64,000 bases of DNA from the NCBI GenBank assembly GCA_003248755.1, contig QFQW01000004.1, forward strand, positions 17,741-81,740. Direction: 5' to 3'. This document shows positions 32,151 through 40,975 of the stretch, one piece after another. Position 1 is the first letter of the stretch. Every line of letters starts with the position of its first letter. The DNA is from Chryseobacterium sp. (GTDB lineage: Bacteria > Bacteroidota > Bacteroidia > Flavobacteriales > Weeksellaceae). The position numbers and the translations under genes were made by a program. The notes under the pieces were generated by a model, which was not told where the DNA came from, ran no database searches, and saw only the letters and a program-made list of their open reading frames with translations.

Positions 32151-33301
32151 TTTGTTTTTAGTTTCAAAACAGAATATCCGACAATTCCAGATAAAATCGA
32201 AGCAAACAAAATACTAATTTTAGCAATTTCTTGATTTTCAGTTTGATTTGGAAAAGCTAATAATGACACGAAAATAGACATTGTAAATCCAATTCCTGCT
32301 AAAAATCCAACGCCAATCATTTGTTGCCATTTTGAAAAAGCGGGGAGTTCGCTCCATTTTAGTTTAACAACAATCCAAGAAAATAGATTGATTCCAATAA
32401 TTTTTCCTGCAAATAATCCTGCAATAATTCCTAAACTCAATGGATTAACGAAATGAGCAAAAACCTCTGATTGGAAAGTGATATTCGTATTAGCCAAAGC
32501 AAATAATGGCATTATTACAAAACTAACCGGAATGTGGAGTTTCTGTTCTAATTTTTCTAATGGAGAAATGATAACATCAGAAGTATTTGTTGGGATTGTA
32601 AATGCTGAAATTACGCCTGCAATCGTAGCGTGAATCCCGGAATGATGCATAAAATACCAAAGAAATAATCCCGGAATTAAATAAAATAAAAGATTTTTGA
32701 TTCCGGTTTTGTTTAAAATAATCAGAAGCATTGTAATTGCTCCGCAAATTCCCAAAGAAATCCAATCGATAGAATCAGTATAAAACAATGCAATCACGAC
32801 TATCGCTCCCAAATCATCTACAATTGCTAATGCACTCAAAAATATTTTGAGAGAATTTGGAACGCTTTTCCCAAGCAACGAAATGATTGCCAAGGAAAAA
32901 GCAATGTCAGTTGCCATCGGAATTGCCCAACCGTTTTTATACTCTGAATTATAATTGAATGCGAAATAAATCACCGCTGGAATCAACATTCCGCCAAGTG
33001 CGGCGAAAATCGGGAGACTGGCTTTTTTGATGTCAGACAATTCACCTTCCAACAATTCTCGTTTGATTTCTAATCCAACTAAAAGAAAAAAAATGGCCAT
33101 CAATCCGTCATTAATCCAGACAGAAACGGAATAATTCAAATGAAAAAGCTCAGTCCCAATATTGAAATTGAGCAGATTTTGAAAACTTTCCGAAAGAGAA
33201 CTGTTTGCGATGCTTAATGAAATCAGTACGCAGATAATCAGAACTATCCCGGAGCTTTTGCTGTTATGAAAAAACTGTTGAAAGTATTTTGATAAAATCA
33301 T
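32147..33301 (-). CDS. nhaA: Na+/H+ antiporter NhaA
   Basis: 384-residue inner-membrane antiporter, two H+ in for one Na+ out in characterised members. The two essential aspartates are in FLSALAIVDDLGAIVVIAL, and the N-terminal WINDGLMAIFFLLVGLEIKRE is the family signature. Length equals the E. coli protein (388). Its ATG overlaps the stop codon of the Rel/SpoT gene by one base (TAATG), so translation is probably coupled and the two share an operon. Confidence 0.95.
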   Translation of the reverse strand: MILSKYFQQFFHNSKSSGIVLIICVLISLSIANSSLSESFQNLLNFNIGTELFHLNYSVSVWINDGLMAIFFLLVGLEIKRELLEGELSDIKKASLPIFAALGGMLIPAVIYFAFNYNSEYKNGWAIPMATDIAFSLAIISLLGKSVPNSLKIFLSALAIVDDLGAIVVIALFYTDSIDWISLGICGAITMLLIILNKTGIKNLLFYLIPGLFLWYFMHHSGIHATIAGVISAFTIPTNTSDVIISPLEKLEQKLHIPVSFVIMPLFALANTNITFQSEVFAHFVNPLSLGIIAGLFAGKIIGINLFSWIVVKLKWSELPAFSKWQQMIGVGFLAGIGFTMSIFVSLLAFPNQTENQEIAKISILFASILSGIVGYSVLKLKTN

Positions 33302-35502
33302 TATAAGCGCTTCACTTTAGAAACTCCTTTGATTGCTTTCAGTTGTTTGAAAGTTTCTTCAAGCTGACTTTTATTTTTAACCTCAAGGGCGATGTTTCCT
33401 GTGAAAATTCCATCATTCGATGCAATGCTCATGCTCTTCATGTCCATGTTCATAGAACCACTGATGACAGCTGTGATGTCATTAATCATACCAATTCTGT
33501 CAATGCCTTCAATCTCGATTTTGATTCTGTTTTTGAAGCTTTCTGCGTTGACCCATTTTGCCTGCAGAACACGATAATCGTAATTGGCTCTTAAGTTGAT
33601 TGCGTTAGGACAACTTTCGTTGTGGACTTTGATTCCGTCTGAGATAGTAATGAATCCGAAAATTTTGTCACCTGGAATTACGGTACAACATTTGGCAAAA
33701 GAATAATTCAGTTTTTCTTCATCTTTTCCAAATACAATCATATCCAGATTGGAGTCCACTTTTTCAATGTATTCTTCTTTCGGAGAAGTTTTTCTAAAAC
33801 GGTTGAAGATGTTGCTGAGGATACTTTTTTTATCAGAATATCTTTTAATATCACCAATGTCGAAAGTTCCGTTTTGGAAACCTAAAAATAAATCCTGAGA
33901 AGTTTTCAGATTAAGGAATTTCTGTAATCCGTTAATCTCATCATCATTGAAATTCAGTTTTGCGTGACGCATTTTTCTTTGGAGAATTTCTTTCCCTTCC
34001 GCAGTATTTTGATTTTTTTCAGAATTAAGGATGTTCTTGATTTTGGACTTGGCTTTTGAAGTCACCACAAAATCCAGCCAGTCCGCTTTAGGCTTTTGAT
34101 TCTGAGAAGAAAGAATGTCAATCTGGTCACCGTTTTGAAGAACATAGCTTATCGGAACCAATTTTCCATTGATTTTTGCACCAAGACATTTTGTTCCCAA
34201 ATCTGAGTGAACCGAAAAAGCAAAATCCAAAGCAGTTGCTCCGGTCGGTAAAATTTTGATTTCTCCTTTTGGTGTGAAAACAAAAACCTCTTTGGAATAA
34301 AGATTTAATTTAATATTATCAAGAAGTTCTGATGTTGAGAGGTTTTGTTGTTGTTCCAAAACATCACGAATCTCAGAAACCCAATTTTCAAATCTTTGGT
34401 CGTCGGTATTTTTACGATAGCCTTCTTTGTATTTATAATGTGCAGCGACTCCTTTTTCTGCAATCTCGTTCATTCTTTCGGAACGGATTTGGACTTCAAT
34501 CCATTTTTTATCCGGACCCATTACAGTCAAGTGAAGACTCTCATAACCGGTTGACCTTGGCTGTGAAATCCAGTCACGCATTCGGGAAGGATTACTTTGA
34601 TAAAGGTCTGTTACGATAGAATAGATTTTCCAGGCTAAGAATTTCTCATTTCTTGGGTCGGATTTATAAATGATTCTAATGGCATAATTATCATAAACTT
34701 CTTCAAAAGTCACGTTCTGCTTCTGCATTTTTCGATAAATCGAACTGATAGCTTTTGCGCGTCCTTTGATGGTGAAGTTGAGATTTTCTTCTTTTAACTG
34801 CTCAGAAACTTCTTTGGTGAATTCTTCCACATATTTTTCACGAACTTCTTTTGCGGTTTCTAATTTTGCAAGAATCTCGTTGTAAATATCAGGATTATTA
34901 TATTTTAGAGATAAATCTTCAAGTTCTGACTTGATAGAGTAAAGTCCAAATCTGTGGGCTAACGGCGCATAGATGTAAGCTGTTTCTGCAGCGATTTTTT
35001 TCTGCTTTACAGGATGCATGCTTTCCAAAGTTCTCATATTGTGCAATCGGTCTGCAATTTTTATGAGAATAACCCGGAAATCTTCTGAAAGTGTGAGTAG
35101 GAGTTTTCTGTAATTTTCAGACTGAACAGAGATGTTCTGCTGATTCATTACAGAGATTTTTGTCAATCCGCTAACGATGTCTGCAATGGTTTTTCCGAAG
35201 ATTTTATTAAGGTCTTCGTATGTATATTCTGAATCTTCTATGACATCGTGGAGCAGGGCACAGGCAATACTGGTTGCTCCCAAACCAATCTCGTTTGCAA
35301 CGATTTTTGCAACTTCTATCGGGTGATAAATGTAAGGTTCGCCGGTTTTTCTTCGCTGGTCTTTGTGGGCATCCAAAGCAATATCAAAGGCTTTTCTGAT
35401 AAGTTTGTTCTGCTCCTCGTCCAGCGTTCGGTAAGTGTTAGATATGAGGTCTTTATATCGTGCAAGGATTTCCTTGTTTTCTTTCTCTAAATCGTAAATC
35501 AT
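33301..35502 (-). CDS. rel: Bifunctional (p)ppGpp synthetase/hydrolase (Rel/SpoT)
   Basis: 733-residue stringent-response enzyme with the full long-RSH layout: HD hydrolase (HD at 85-86, ED at 89-90 in LLHDVIEDSEYT), synthetase (STGYESLHLTVMGPDKKWIE; VQIRSERMNEIAEKGVAAHY), TGS (VFTPKGEIKILPTGATALDF), a helical/zinc-finger-like region with CCTVIPGD, and a C-terminal ACT domain (IDRIGMINDITAVISG). Both active sites look intact, so it should make and degrade (p)ppGpp. It is the first gene of the unit with nhaA. The upstream 228 bp gap is shared with the divergent ATP-grasp gene. Confidence 0.95.
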   Translation of the reverse strand: MIYDLEKENKEILARYKDLISNTYRTLDEEQNKLIRKAFDIALDAHKDQRRKTGEPYIYHPIEVAKIVANEIGLGATSIACALLHDVIEDSEYTYEDLNKIFGKTIADIVSGLTKISVMNQQNISVQSENYRKLLLTLSEDFRVILIKIADRLHNMRTLESMHPVKQKKIAAETAYIYAPLAHRFGLYSIKSELEDLSLKYNNPDIYNEILAKLETAKEVREKYVEEFTKEVSEQLKEENLNFTIKGRAKAISSIYRKMQKQNVTFEEVYDNYAIRIIYKSDPRNEKFLAWKIYSIVTDLYQSNPSRMRDWISQPRSTGYESLHLTVMGPDKKWIEVQIRSERMNEIAEKGVAAHYKYKEGYRKNTDDQRFENWVSEIRDVLEQQQNLSTSELLDNIKLNLYSKEVFVFTPKGEIKILPTGATALDFAFSVHSDLGTKCLGAKINGKLVPISYVLQNGDQIDILSSQNQKPKADWLDFVVTSKAKSKIKNILNSEKNQNTAEGKEILQRKMRHAKLNFNDDEINGLQKFLNLKTSQDLFLGFQNGTFDIGDIKRYSDKKSILSNIFNRFRKTSPKEEYIEKVDSNLDMIVFGKDEEKLNYSFAKCCTVIPGDKIFGFITISDGIKVHNESCPNAINLRANYDYRVLQAKWVNAESFKNRIKIEIEGIDRIGMINDITAVISGSMNMDMKSMSIASNDGIFTGNIALEVKNKSQLEETFKQLKAIKGVSKVKRL

Positions 35503-35639
35503 CTAAATCATGTAAATGAATAACGAATATACTAAAAAATCCAAAAAAAGTCAAGGGGAATCTTACGGTTTGAAGTATTCTATTATGGATTTTAATAAAA
35601 CTATAAAAATTGATTTTATTTAATTAAGTGTGTTTTTAA

Positions 35640-35690
35640 AATAGGGGTATTGTTGATTTATTTTATATAAAAATTATAATTACCCCTATT
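35640..35690. promoter_or_regulatory. Inverted repeat AATAGGGGTA ... TACCCCTATT in a divergent promoter region
   Basis: Two perfect 10-bp arms at 35640-35649 and 35681-35690 with a 31-bp A/T-rich spacer lie 41 bp upstream of the ATP-grasp ATG. The G4/C4 cores stand out in very A/T-rich DNA. The centre-to-centre distance is 41 bp, close to four helical turns. It could be a binding site for a dimeric regulator or an mRNA hairpin. Confidence 0.5.
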
Positions 35691-35730
35691 AATTTTATAT
35701 ATTAGTGTTTTAAAAACATAAAATATAACT

Positions 35731-37173
35731 ATGGAAGAAGGTTTTTTGAGTGGTTATCCGGCAATAAATGATATTTATGATGAGATGATGTCCGATAATG
35801 TAGTGAGAAATCATTATCGGGATTTTGTGACTGGTTTTTCCAAGTTTGATGTTTCTGAGATGGACCAGAAAAATGACCTTGCGAAGAAACTGTTTATGAC
35901 GCAGGGAATTACTTTTACGGTTTATAATGATGGTGAAGGGATTGAAAAGATTTTTCCTTTTGATGTGGTTCCAAGGATTATTCAGTCATCGGAATGGGAA
36001 TTTATACAGAAAGGAATCAAACAAAGGCTAAAGGCGCTCAATATTTTTCTAAAAGATGTTTATCATCAGCAATTCATTATAAAAGATGAAGTTTTGCCTT
36101 CGTCTTTGGTTTATACTTGTCCTAATTATCTTCGCGAAATGATAAATGTAGACGTGCCGTTTGATATTTATACACACATTAGCGGAATCGACCTTATCCG
36201 AGATTATGACGGGAGTTATTACGTTTTGGAAGATAATCTCAGAACGCCTTCCGGAGTGAGTTATATGCTCGAAAACCGGAAAATGAGCTACCGGCTTTTT
36301 CCTAATATTTTGCCTAATATAAAGGTTAAACAAGTTAATATCTACCCTGATTTATTAATAAAAAATCTATTATCATTTGGTCGTCAAATCAGTGCGAAAC
36401 CAAATGTGGTTTTATTGACGCCGGGCATTTTCAATTCAGCTTATTTTGAGCATACAACTTTAGCCAGATTGATGGGAATCGAATTGGTGGAAGGTCGTGA
36501 TTTGGTAGTTCAAAATCATCAGGTTTATATGAAAACGACAAAAGGACTCAAAAAAGTAGATGTCATTTACAGAAGAGTAGATGATGAATTCATTGACCCG
36601 TTGGTTTTTCGTCAAGATAGTGTTTTGGGCGTTCCGGGATTGTATCACGCTTATAGAAAAGGAAATGTCATTATCGTGAATGCGATGGGAAATGGTGTTG
36701 CGGATGATAAAGCGATTTATTCTTACGTTCCGGATATGATTAGATATTATTTGGGTGAAGAACCGATTCTGAAAAGTGTTCCAACTTACCGAATGGAAAA
36801 TATGGACGAAAGAAAATATACCATAGAAAATATGCACAAAATGGTTGTTAAAAAAACCAATGAAAGTGGCGGTTACGGGATGTTAATCGGAGACAAAGCT
36901 ACCGACGAAGAAATCGCTGAATTCACAAAACAAATCAACCTGAATCCTAGAAGTTATATTGCTCAACCAATCATTAAACTTTCGACAGCACCTTGTTATA
37001 TCAATGGAGTTTTGCAACCGAGAAGAGTTGATTTGAGACCTTTCGCATTATACGGTCCAGATGGAATTGACATCGTTCCAGGCGGATTAACAAGAGTTGC
37101 GCTGAAAGAAGGCTCAATCGTGGTGAATTCCTCTCAAGGTGGAGGTTCTAAAGATACTTGGGTTGTTGATTAA
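35731..37173 (+). CDS. Circularly permuted type 2 ATP-grasp protein
   Basis: 480-residue cytosolic ligase-like protein of the DUF404/DUF407 circularly permuted ATP-grasp family. Recognisable blocks are DNLRTPSGVSYMLENR, VDVIYRRVDDEFIDPLVF, VKKTNESGGYGMLIG (nucleotide-binding lysines) and RPFALYGPDGIDIVPGGLTR. Such enzymes are predicted to make peptide-like bonds (carboxylate-amine ligation). Together with the next two genes (alpha-E, transglutaminase-like) it forms a gene set conserved in many bacteria and thought, from comparative genomics, to make and process a peptide or peptide tag. The substrate is unknown. The 77 bp to the next gene contain no terminator. Confidence 0.9.
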   Translation: MEEGFLSGYPAINDIYDEMMSDNVVRNHYRDFVTGFSKFDVSEMDQKNDLAKKLFMTQGITFTVYNDGEGIEKIFPFDVVPRIIQSSEWEFIQKGIKQRLKALNIFLKDVYHQQFIIKDEVLPSSLVYTCPNYLREMINVDVPFDIYTHISGIDLIRDYDGSYYVLEDNLRTPSGVSYMLENRKMSYRLFPNILPNIKVKQVNIYPDLLIKNLLSFGRQISAKPNVVLLTPGIFNSAYFEHTTLARLMGIELVEGRDLVVQNHQVYMKTTKGLKKVDVIYRRVDDEFIDPLVFRQDSVLGVPGLYHAYRKGNVIIVNAMGNGVADDKAIYSYVPDMIRYYLGEEPILKSVPTYRMENMDERKYTIENMHKMVVKKTNESGGYGMLIGDKATDEEIAEFTKQINLNPRSYIAQPIIKLSTAPCYINGVLQPRRVDLRPFALYGPDGIDIVPGGLTRVALKEGSIVVNSSQGGGSKDTWVVD

Positions 37174-37249
37174 TTATAAATTATTAATGATGAATTATAA
37201 ATGACGTTGACAAAAATTTAATTAATAAAAGCTAAAACACTAATAAATA

Positions 37250-38170
37250 ATGCTAAGTAGAGTTGCAGAAAATATATTTTGGATGAGCCGTTATATGGAA
37301 CGGACCAATTTTCAGCTCAAAGTTTTTCATACGAGATATATTGCTTATCAGGATGGCGCTTCTGTAGAAAGTTGGGAGAATTTTTGCGAAGAAAATCAAA
37401 TCGAAATCGATAATGATGATTACAGTTTTGGAAATCTGATTTCTAAAGCGCTTTTTGATATCAATAATGATTTGTCGATTGCCAGCAATATTTTCCGAGC
37501 GAGAGAAAATGCCAGAAGTGCGCAAGACCATATCAACAAGGATGTTTGGCAATGTCTCAATGATTTTCATCATCAGATGAAAGACCATTTTTTGTTTAGT
37601 CAATCCAGATATGGCGACCCAATCAGTGTTTTTGATGTTTTGGTAAAGCAATCGATGGTTTATTATGGTGTTATCGATAATTATGTGGCAAGAGATGAAG
37701 GTTATTGTTTTTTAGAGCTTGGAAAATATATAGAACGAATCCTGAATAGCATCAATCTAATCAGAAAACAATGGATTCTCTACGGCGAAGACCTTTTGGA
37801 TAACGATTATTCTAACTGGCGATATTTTCTGAGTTCGGTAAGTGGTTATGATTTTTATCTTCGACATAATCTCGGAACGATGGAAAAAGAACGGATTTTT
37901 TATCAAATGATTTATGAACCACTTTTCCCGAATTCAATTACTTATTCTTTGAATGAATTAGACAAATTTGCAAAACAACTCAATTCTGGAGAACAAGGCG
38001 AAAGTGATGAAACGGTCGGCTTTTTCATTGGAAAATGTATTGCGAATGTACAATTTACAAGACATCCAAGAACACGTGAGGAAAAGATGCTTTTTCTTGC
38101 AAGAATAGAAAGTGATATTTACGAAATTTCAAATATTTTTAACCACCAATTTTTTGGTTTGGTTGTTTAA
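37250..38170 (+). CDS. Alpha-E domain-containing protein
   Basis: 306-residue all-helical protein of the alpha-E family (DUF403). The N-terminus MLSRVAENIFWMSRYMERTN is nearly invariant in the family, and the C-terminal LFLARIESDIYEISN also fits. It has no known enzymatic motif and occurs almost only beside circularly permuted ATP-grasp genes, sometimes fused to them, so it probably acts as a partner or substrate-presenting subunit of that ligase. It is the second gene of the three-gene set; the next starts 26 bases on. Confidence 0.9.
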   Translation: MLSRVAENIFWMSRYMERTNFQLKVFHTRYIAYQDGASVESWENFCEENQIEIDNDDYSFGNLISKALFDINNDLSIASNIFRARENARSAQDHINKDVWQCLNDFHHQMKDHFLFSQSRYGDPISVFDVLVKQSMVYYGVIDNYVARDEGYCFLELGKYIERILNSINLIRKQWILYGEDLLDNDYSNWRYFLSSVSGYDFYLRHNLGTMEKERIFYQMIYEPLFPNSITYSLNELDKFAKQLNSGEQGESDETVGFFIGKCIANVQFTRHPRTREEKMLFLARIESDIYEISNIFNHQFFGLVV

Positions 38171-38196
38171 CATAAGCAAATAGCTTTATTAATTTT

Positions 38197-39180
38197 ATGC
38201 CGGTTTTCAACATTTTACATATTACGAGATACGAATATTCTTCTGCGGTTACAGACAGTGCAAACCAAATTATTTTGTCACCACTGACCAATGATTTCCA
38301 AGAAGTTATCGAACAAAAAATTTCTCTGTTCCCGAATTCTAACATCGATTATTATTATGATTATTTTACCAACAGAATTGGTGTTTTTACGATTGTAGAA
38401 CCACATCATTTTTTGGAAATCAAAGTCGAATTGGTTGTAGAAACGTTTCCGATAGAATTGCCGGTCATCAATCTGAATGTTGAAGAGCAATGGCAAATCG
38501 TGAAAGAACAATCAACACAGTTTCCTTACATCGATTTTGTAAGACAGGAAAATATTAATAATAAAGAAGAGATTCTGTCCACGATAAACTCTGTAGCAAC
38601 TTCAGATTTGTCTGTGATGGAAACGACAACGGCTTTGTCAACTTACATTTATGAAAATTTCACTTACAGACAAGGGATTACGGATTTTGAGACAGAGATA
38701 GATGAGATTTGGGAACTGAAAGCCGGTGTTTGTCAGGATTTTGCACATTTGCTTTTGGGAATGCTGAGAATGTTGGGTGTTCCTTCGAGATATGTCAGCG
38801 GATACATCAGTCCGAGCAATCAGGAACTGAGAGGTGAAGGTGCAACGCACGCCTGGGTGGAAGTTTTCATTCCGGGTTACGGCTGGCTTGGCAACGACCC
38901 GACGAATAATTGCTGGGTGAGCGACCGGCATATCAAGATTGCGGTGGGAAGAGATTTCAAAGATTGTACGCCCGTGAAAGGAACTTACAAAGGAACATCC
39001 AGTCACAAATTGGGAGTTTCAGTAATCATTACGACCGATAAAACCAAAAATCTAAACGAAGTTCCTAAAGTTCCAATGTATATCAGAGAAAATAATCCGT
39101 CGATTGAAGAGATTTTACCTCAAAGTAATTCTTACCGGATGTTTTTGGAAATGCAACAGCAACAACAGCAGCAACAATAG
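38197..39180 (+). CDS. Transglutaminase-like cysteine peptidase family protein
   Basis: 327-residue cytosolic protein. An N-terminal beta domain (YEYSSAVTDSANQIILSP) precedes a transglutaminase-like core with the complete triad: Cys in KAGVCQDFAHLLLGM, His in GEGATHAWVEVFIPGYGW, and Asp in GNDPTNN. Bacterial members of this group act mostly as peptidases or amidases. The C-terminus ends in a glutamine tract of about ten Gln with mixed CAA/CAG codons, an oddity. As third gene of the set it would hydrolyse or transfer the bond made by the ATP-grasp partner. Confidence 0.9.
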   Translation: MPVFNILHITRYEYSSAVTDSANQIILSPLTNDFQEVIEQKISLFPNSNIDYYYDYFTNRIGVFTIVEPHHFLEIKVELVVETFPIELPVINLNVEEQWQIVKEQSTQFPYIDFVRQENINNKEEILSTINSVATSDLSVMETTTALSTYIYENFTYRQGITDFETEIDEIWELKAGVCQDFAHLLLGMLRMLGVPSRYVSGYISPSNQELRGEGATHAWVEVFIPGYGWLGNDPTNNCWVSDRHIKIAVGRDFKDCTPVKGTYKGTSSHKLGVSVIITTDKTKNLNEVPKVPMYIRENNPSIEEILPQSNSYRMFLEMQQQQQQQQ

Positions 39181-39184
39181 TTTG

Positions 39185-39192
39185 TATATTTG
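39185..39192 (+). promoter_or_regulatory. -7 promoter box for the VanZ-like gene
   Basis: TATATTTG directly after the stop codon of the transglutaminase gene, 16 bases before the ATG at 39209. Confidence 0.6.
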
Positions 39193-39208
39193 GAATCGAA
39201 TTTTCTGT

Positions 39209-39640
39209 ATGGATTTTTTGAAGAAATTATATAAAATATTGATTCCGTTTTACACCTTGTTTTTACTTTATCTGATGTTTTTCGGATTTGGGAGAAGTCA
39301 GTATGATATTAACATTGTAAGGTTGATTCCGATGTTTTCAACAGTTGGTTTTGTTAAGCAAACAATTCTTTGGAAAACGATTATCATTAATATTTTCGGT
39401 AATATACTGATGTTTGTTCCATTTGGATTTTTAGGAATTGTCTTTCCGAAACTCAACAATTTTTGGCTTCTGATTCTGGACTTTCTTTTCGTAATTATTT
39501 TGATAGAAAGTCTTCAATACTTCACAAGATTAGGTGTTTTCGACATTGATGATGTGATTCTGAATACAGTTGGTGCTGCGATTGGCTTTTGGATTTATAA
39601 GTTGTTTGACAAAAAGTTTCATTCTCGCAGATTTTTTTGA
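39209..39640 (+). CDS. VanZ family membrane protein
   Basis: 143-residue membrane protein with four hydrophobic segments. The VanZ-like fold shows in the loop NIFGNILMFVPFGFLGIVFP (the NxxLFxPFG-type signature), IESLQYFTRLGVFDIDDVI and LNTVGAAIGFWIY. VanZ in enterococci gives low-level teicoplanin resistance, but chromosomal homologues are of unknown role. ATG at 39209 (MDFLKKLYK) is used because a longer frame overlaps the preceding gene and lacks family resemblance. It has its own -7 box, so it need not belong to the ATP-grasp set. Confidence 0.85.
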   Translation: MDFLKKLYKILIPFYTLFLLYLMFFGFGRSQYDINIVRLIPMFSTVGFVKQTILWKTIIINIFGNILMFVPFGFLGIVFPKLNNFWLLILDFLFVIILIESLQYFTRLGVFDIDDVILNTVGAAIGFWIYKLFDKKFHSRRFF

Positions 39641-39716
39641 TTTAACTGATTTTCAAATTAAATTTGCTCTATCTGCAAAATCAGCGAGATGAATTATACT
39701 AAAGTTATAAGTAATC

Positions 39717-40148
39717 TTATTGATAAGGATTCTTAGTATGAACTTCCATCCATCTTGCAGGCTCTTTGATACTGCTCCATCCAAATTTTTTATAAAGCTC
39801 GTGAGCATCAGCCGTTAGCAAAATCCACCTTCTCAAACCCTGTAATTCAGGATGATTCATAATGTTTTCCATTAATGATTTTGATAAACCAAGGCCACGA
39901 AATTCATCTAAAATAAATACATCTCCCAGATAAGCAATCGTCGTAAAATCTGTAATCACTTTTGCAAATCCAATTTGCTTATCCTGATAAAATACGCCAA
40001 AACAAAAAGAATTAGCAACCGATTTTTCAACAATTTCTCTTGGAATGCCTTTTGCCCAATAAGATTCTTCCGACAAATAACGATGGATGGTTTCTATGTC
40101 CATTTGGGATTTGTCAGTAGAAATATAGAAGTCTTTTTTGTTGTACAT
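39717..40148 (-). CDS. GNAT family N-acetyltransferase
   Basis: 143-residue acetyltransferase. Motif A, the acetyl-CoA pyrophosphate loop, is FILDEFRGLGLSKSLMENIM, preceded by the beta strand IAYLGDV, and followed by the C-terminal AHELYKKFGWSSI typical of this subgroup (YhbS/RimI-like single-domain GNAT). The acceptor is unknown. It starts two bases after the proC stop and is the last gene of the minus-strand run from the lipoprotein at 43.8 kb. Confidence 0.88.
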   Translation of the reverse strand: MYNKKDFYISTDKSQMDIETIHRYLSEESYWAKGIPREIVEKSVANSFCFGVFYQDKQIGFAKVITDFTTIAYLGDVFILDEFRGLGLSKSLMENIMNHPELQGLRRWILLTADAHELYKKFGWSSIKEPARWMEVHTKNPYQ

Positions 40149-40150
40149 TG

Positions 40151-40954
40151 TTATGAATTTAATTCCTTCGCTCTGTTTTCCGCCGCCAAGATTCCTTTTT
40201 TCAGGATTGATTTCAACTCGTTTTCCTCGAAGGTTTTGAGAGCCGCTTCCGTTGTTCCGCCTTTTGAAGCGACATCTTTTATCAATTCTTCCAAAGATTT
40301 ATCAGAATTATTAATGAGATGATATGCGCCTAACATGGTCTGCTTTACGAATAACTTCGAAAGATTTTCATCAATTCCCATTTCGGTTCCGGCTTTTATC
40401 ATGGCATCGATGATGTAATAGAAATAAGCTGGTCCGCTTCCGGAAAGTGCAGTTACACCATTCAAAAGACTTTCGTCTTCCAAATAAACAGAACGTCCTG
40501 TTGAATTCAGTAAACGCTCAACGTTCATCAATTCTGAGAAAGAAATCCCTTCTGCTGCAGTGTAGCCTGTGATTCCCATCCCGAGAAGAGTAGGAGAGTT
40601 GGGCATTGCTCTTACGACGGATTTGTGGTTCAGAAGTTTTTGGATTTTCTCAATCGAGATGCCTGCCATTATTGATAAAATCATTGATTTTTCAGAAATA
40701 TTGAAAGGTAAATTCTCTGCTACAAACCCGAAATCCTGCGGTTTCACAGCAATAATAATAAGGTCAGCTTCCAGATTTTGAATTTCATCAAAAGACGAGA
40801 TTTCTGATTCTGGAAATAGTGTTCTTATTTTATCTTTTTTGTTTTCGTTTCTTGTGATGAGGTGTAGATTTTGCGGTTTTATCAATTCATATTTCAAAAA
40901 AGATTTTGAAAATGACAAACCCATATTTCCTGCTCCTAAAACGGCTATTTTCAT
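40151..40954 (-). CDS. proC: Pyrroline-5-carboxylate reductase
   Basis: 267-residue enzyme for the last step of proline synthesis (P5C to proline with NAD(P)H). The Rossmann start MKIAVLGAGNMGLSFSKSF, the mid-domain IIIAVKPQD, RAMPNSPTLLGMGITGY and the P5CR signature ALSGSGPAYFYYIIDAM with the later VASKGGTTEAAL are all present. Length equals the family norm (265-280). It lies between the DsbA-like gene (21 bp) and the GNAT gene (2 bp). Confidence 0.95.
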   Translation of the reverse strand: MKIAVLGAGNMGLSFSKSFLKYELIKPQNLHLITRNENKKDKIRTLFPESEISSFDEIQNLEADLIIIAVKPQDFGFVAENLPFNISEKSMILSIMAGISIEKIQKLLNHKSVVRAMPNSPTLLGMGITGYTAAEGISFSELMNVERLLNSTGRSVYLEDESLLNGVTALSGSGPAYFYYIIDAMIKAGTEMGIDENLSKLFVKQTMLGAYHLINNSDKSLEELIKDVASKGGTTEAALKTFEENELKSILKKGILAAENRAKELNS

Positions 40955-40975
40955 TCGTGTTTTTATATTGATTAT

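Noticed and set aside
39104..39208. 35-codon N-terminal extension of the VanZ gene
   Set aside because: Derived from another frame of the preceding Gln-tract; not family-like, and the -7 box lies inside it.
39646..39690. Possible AATCTGCGAAATCAGCGAGA-type flavobacterial repeat between VanZ and GNAT genes
   Set aside because: Only one copy in the window, so I cannot support it as a repeat here.
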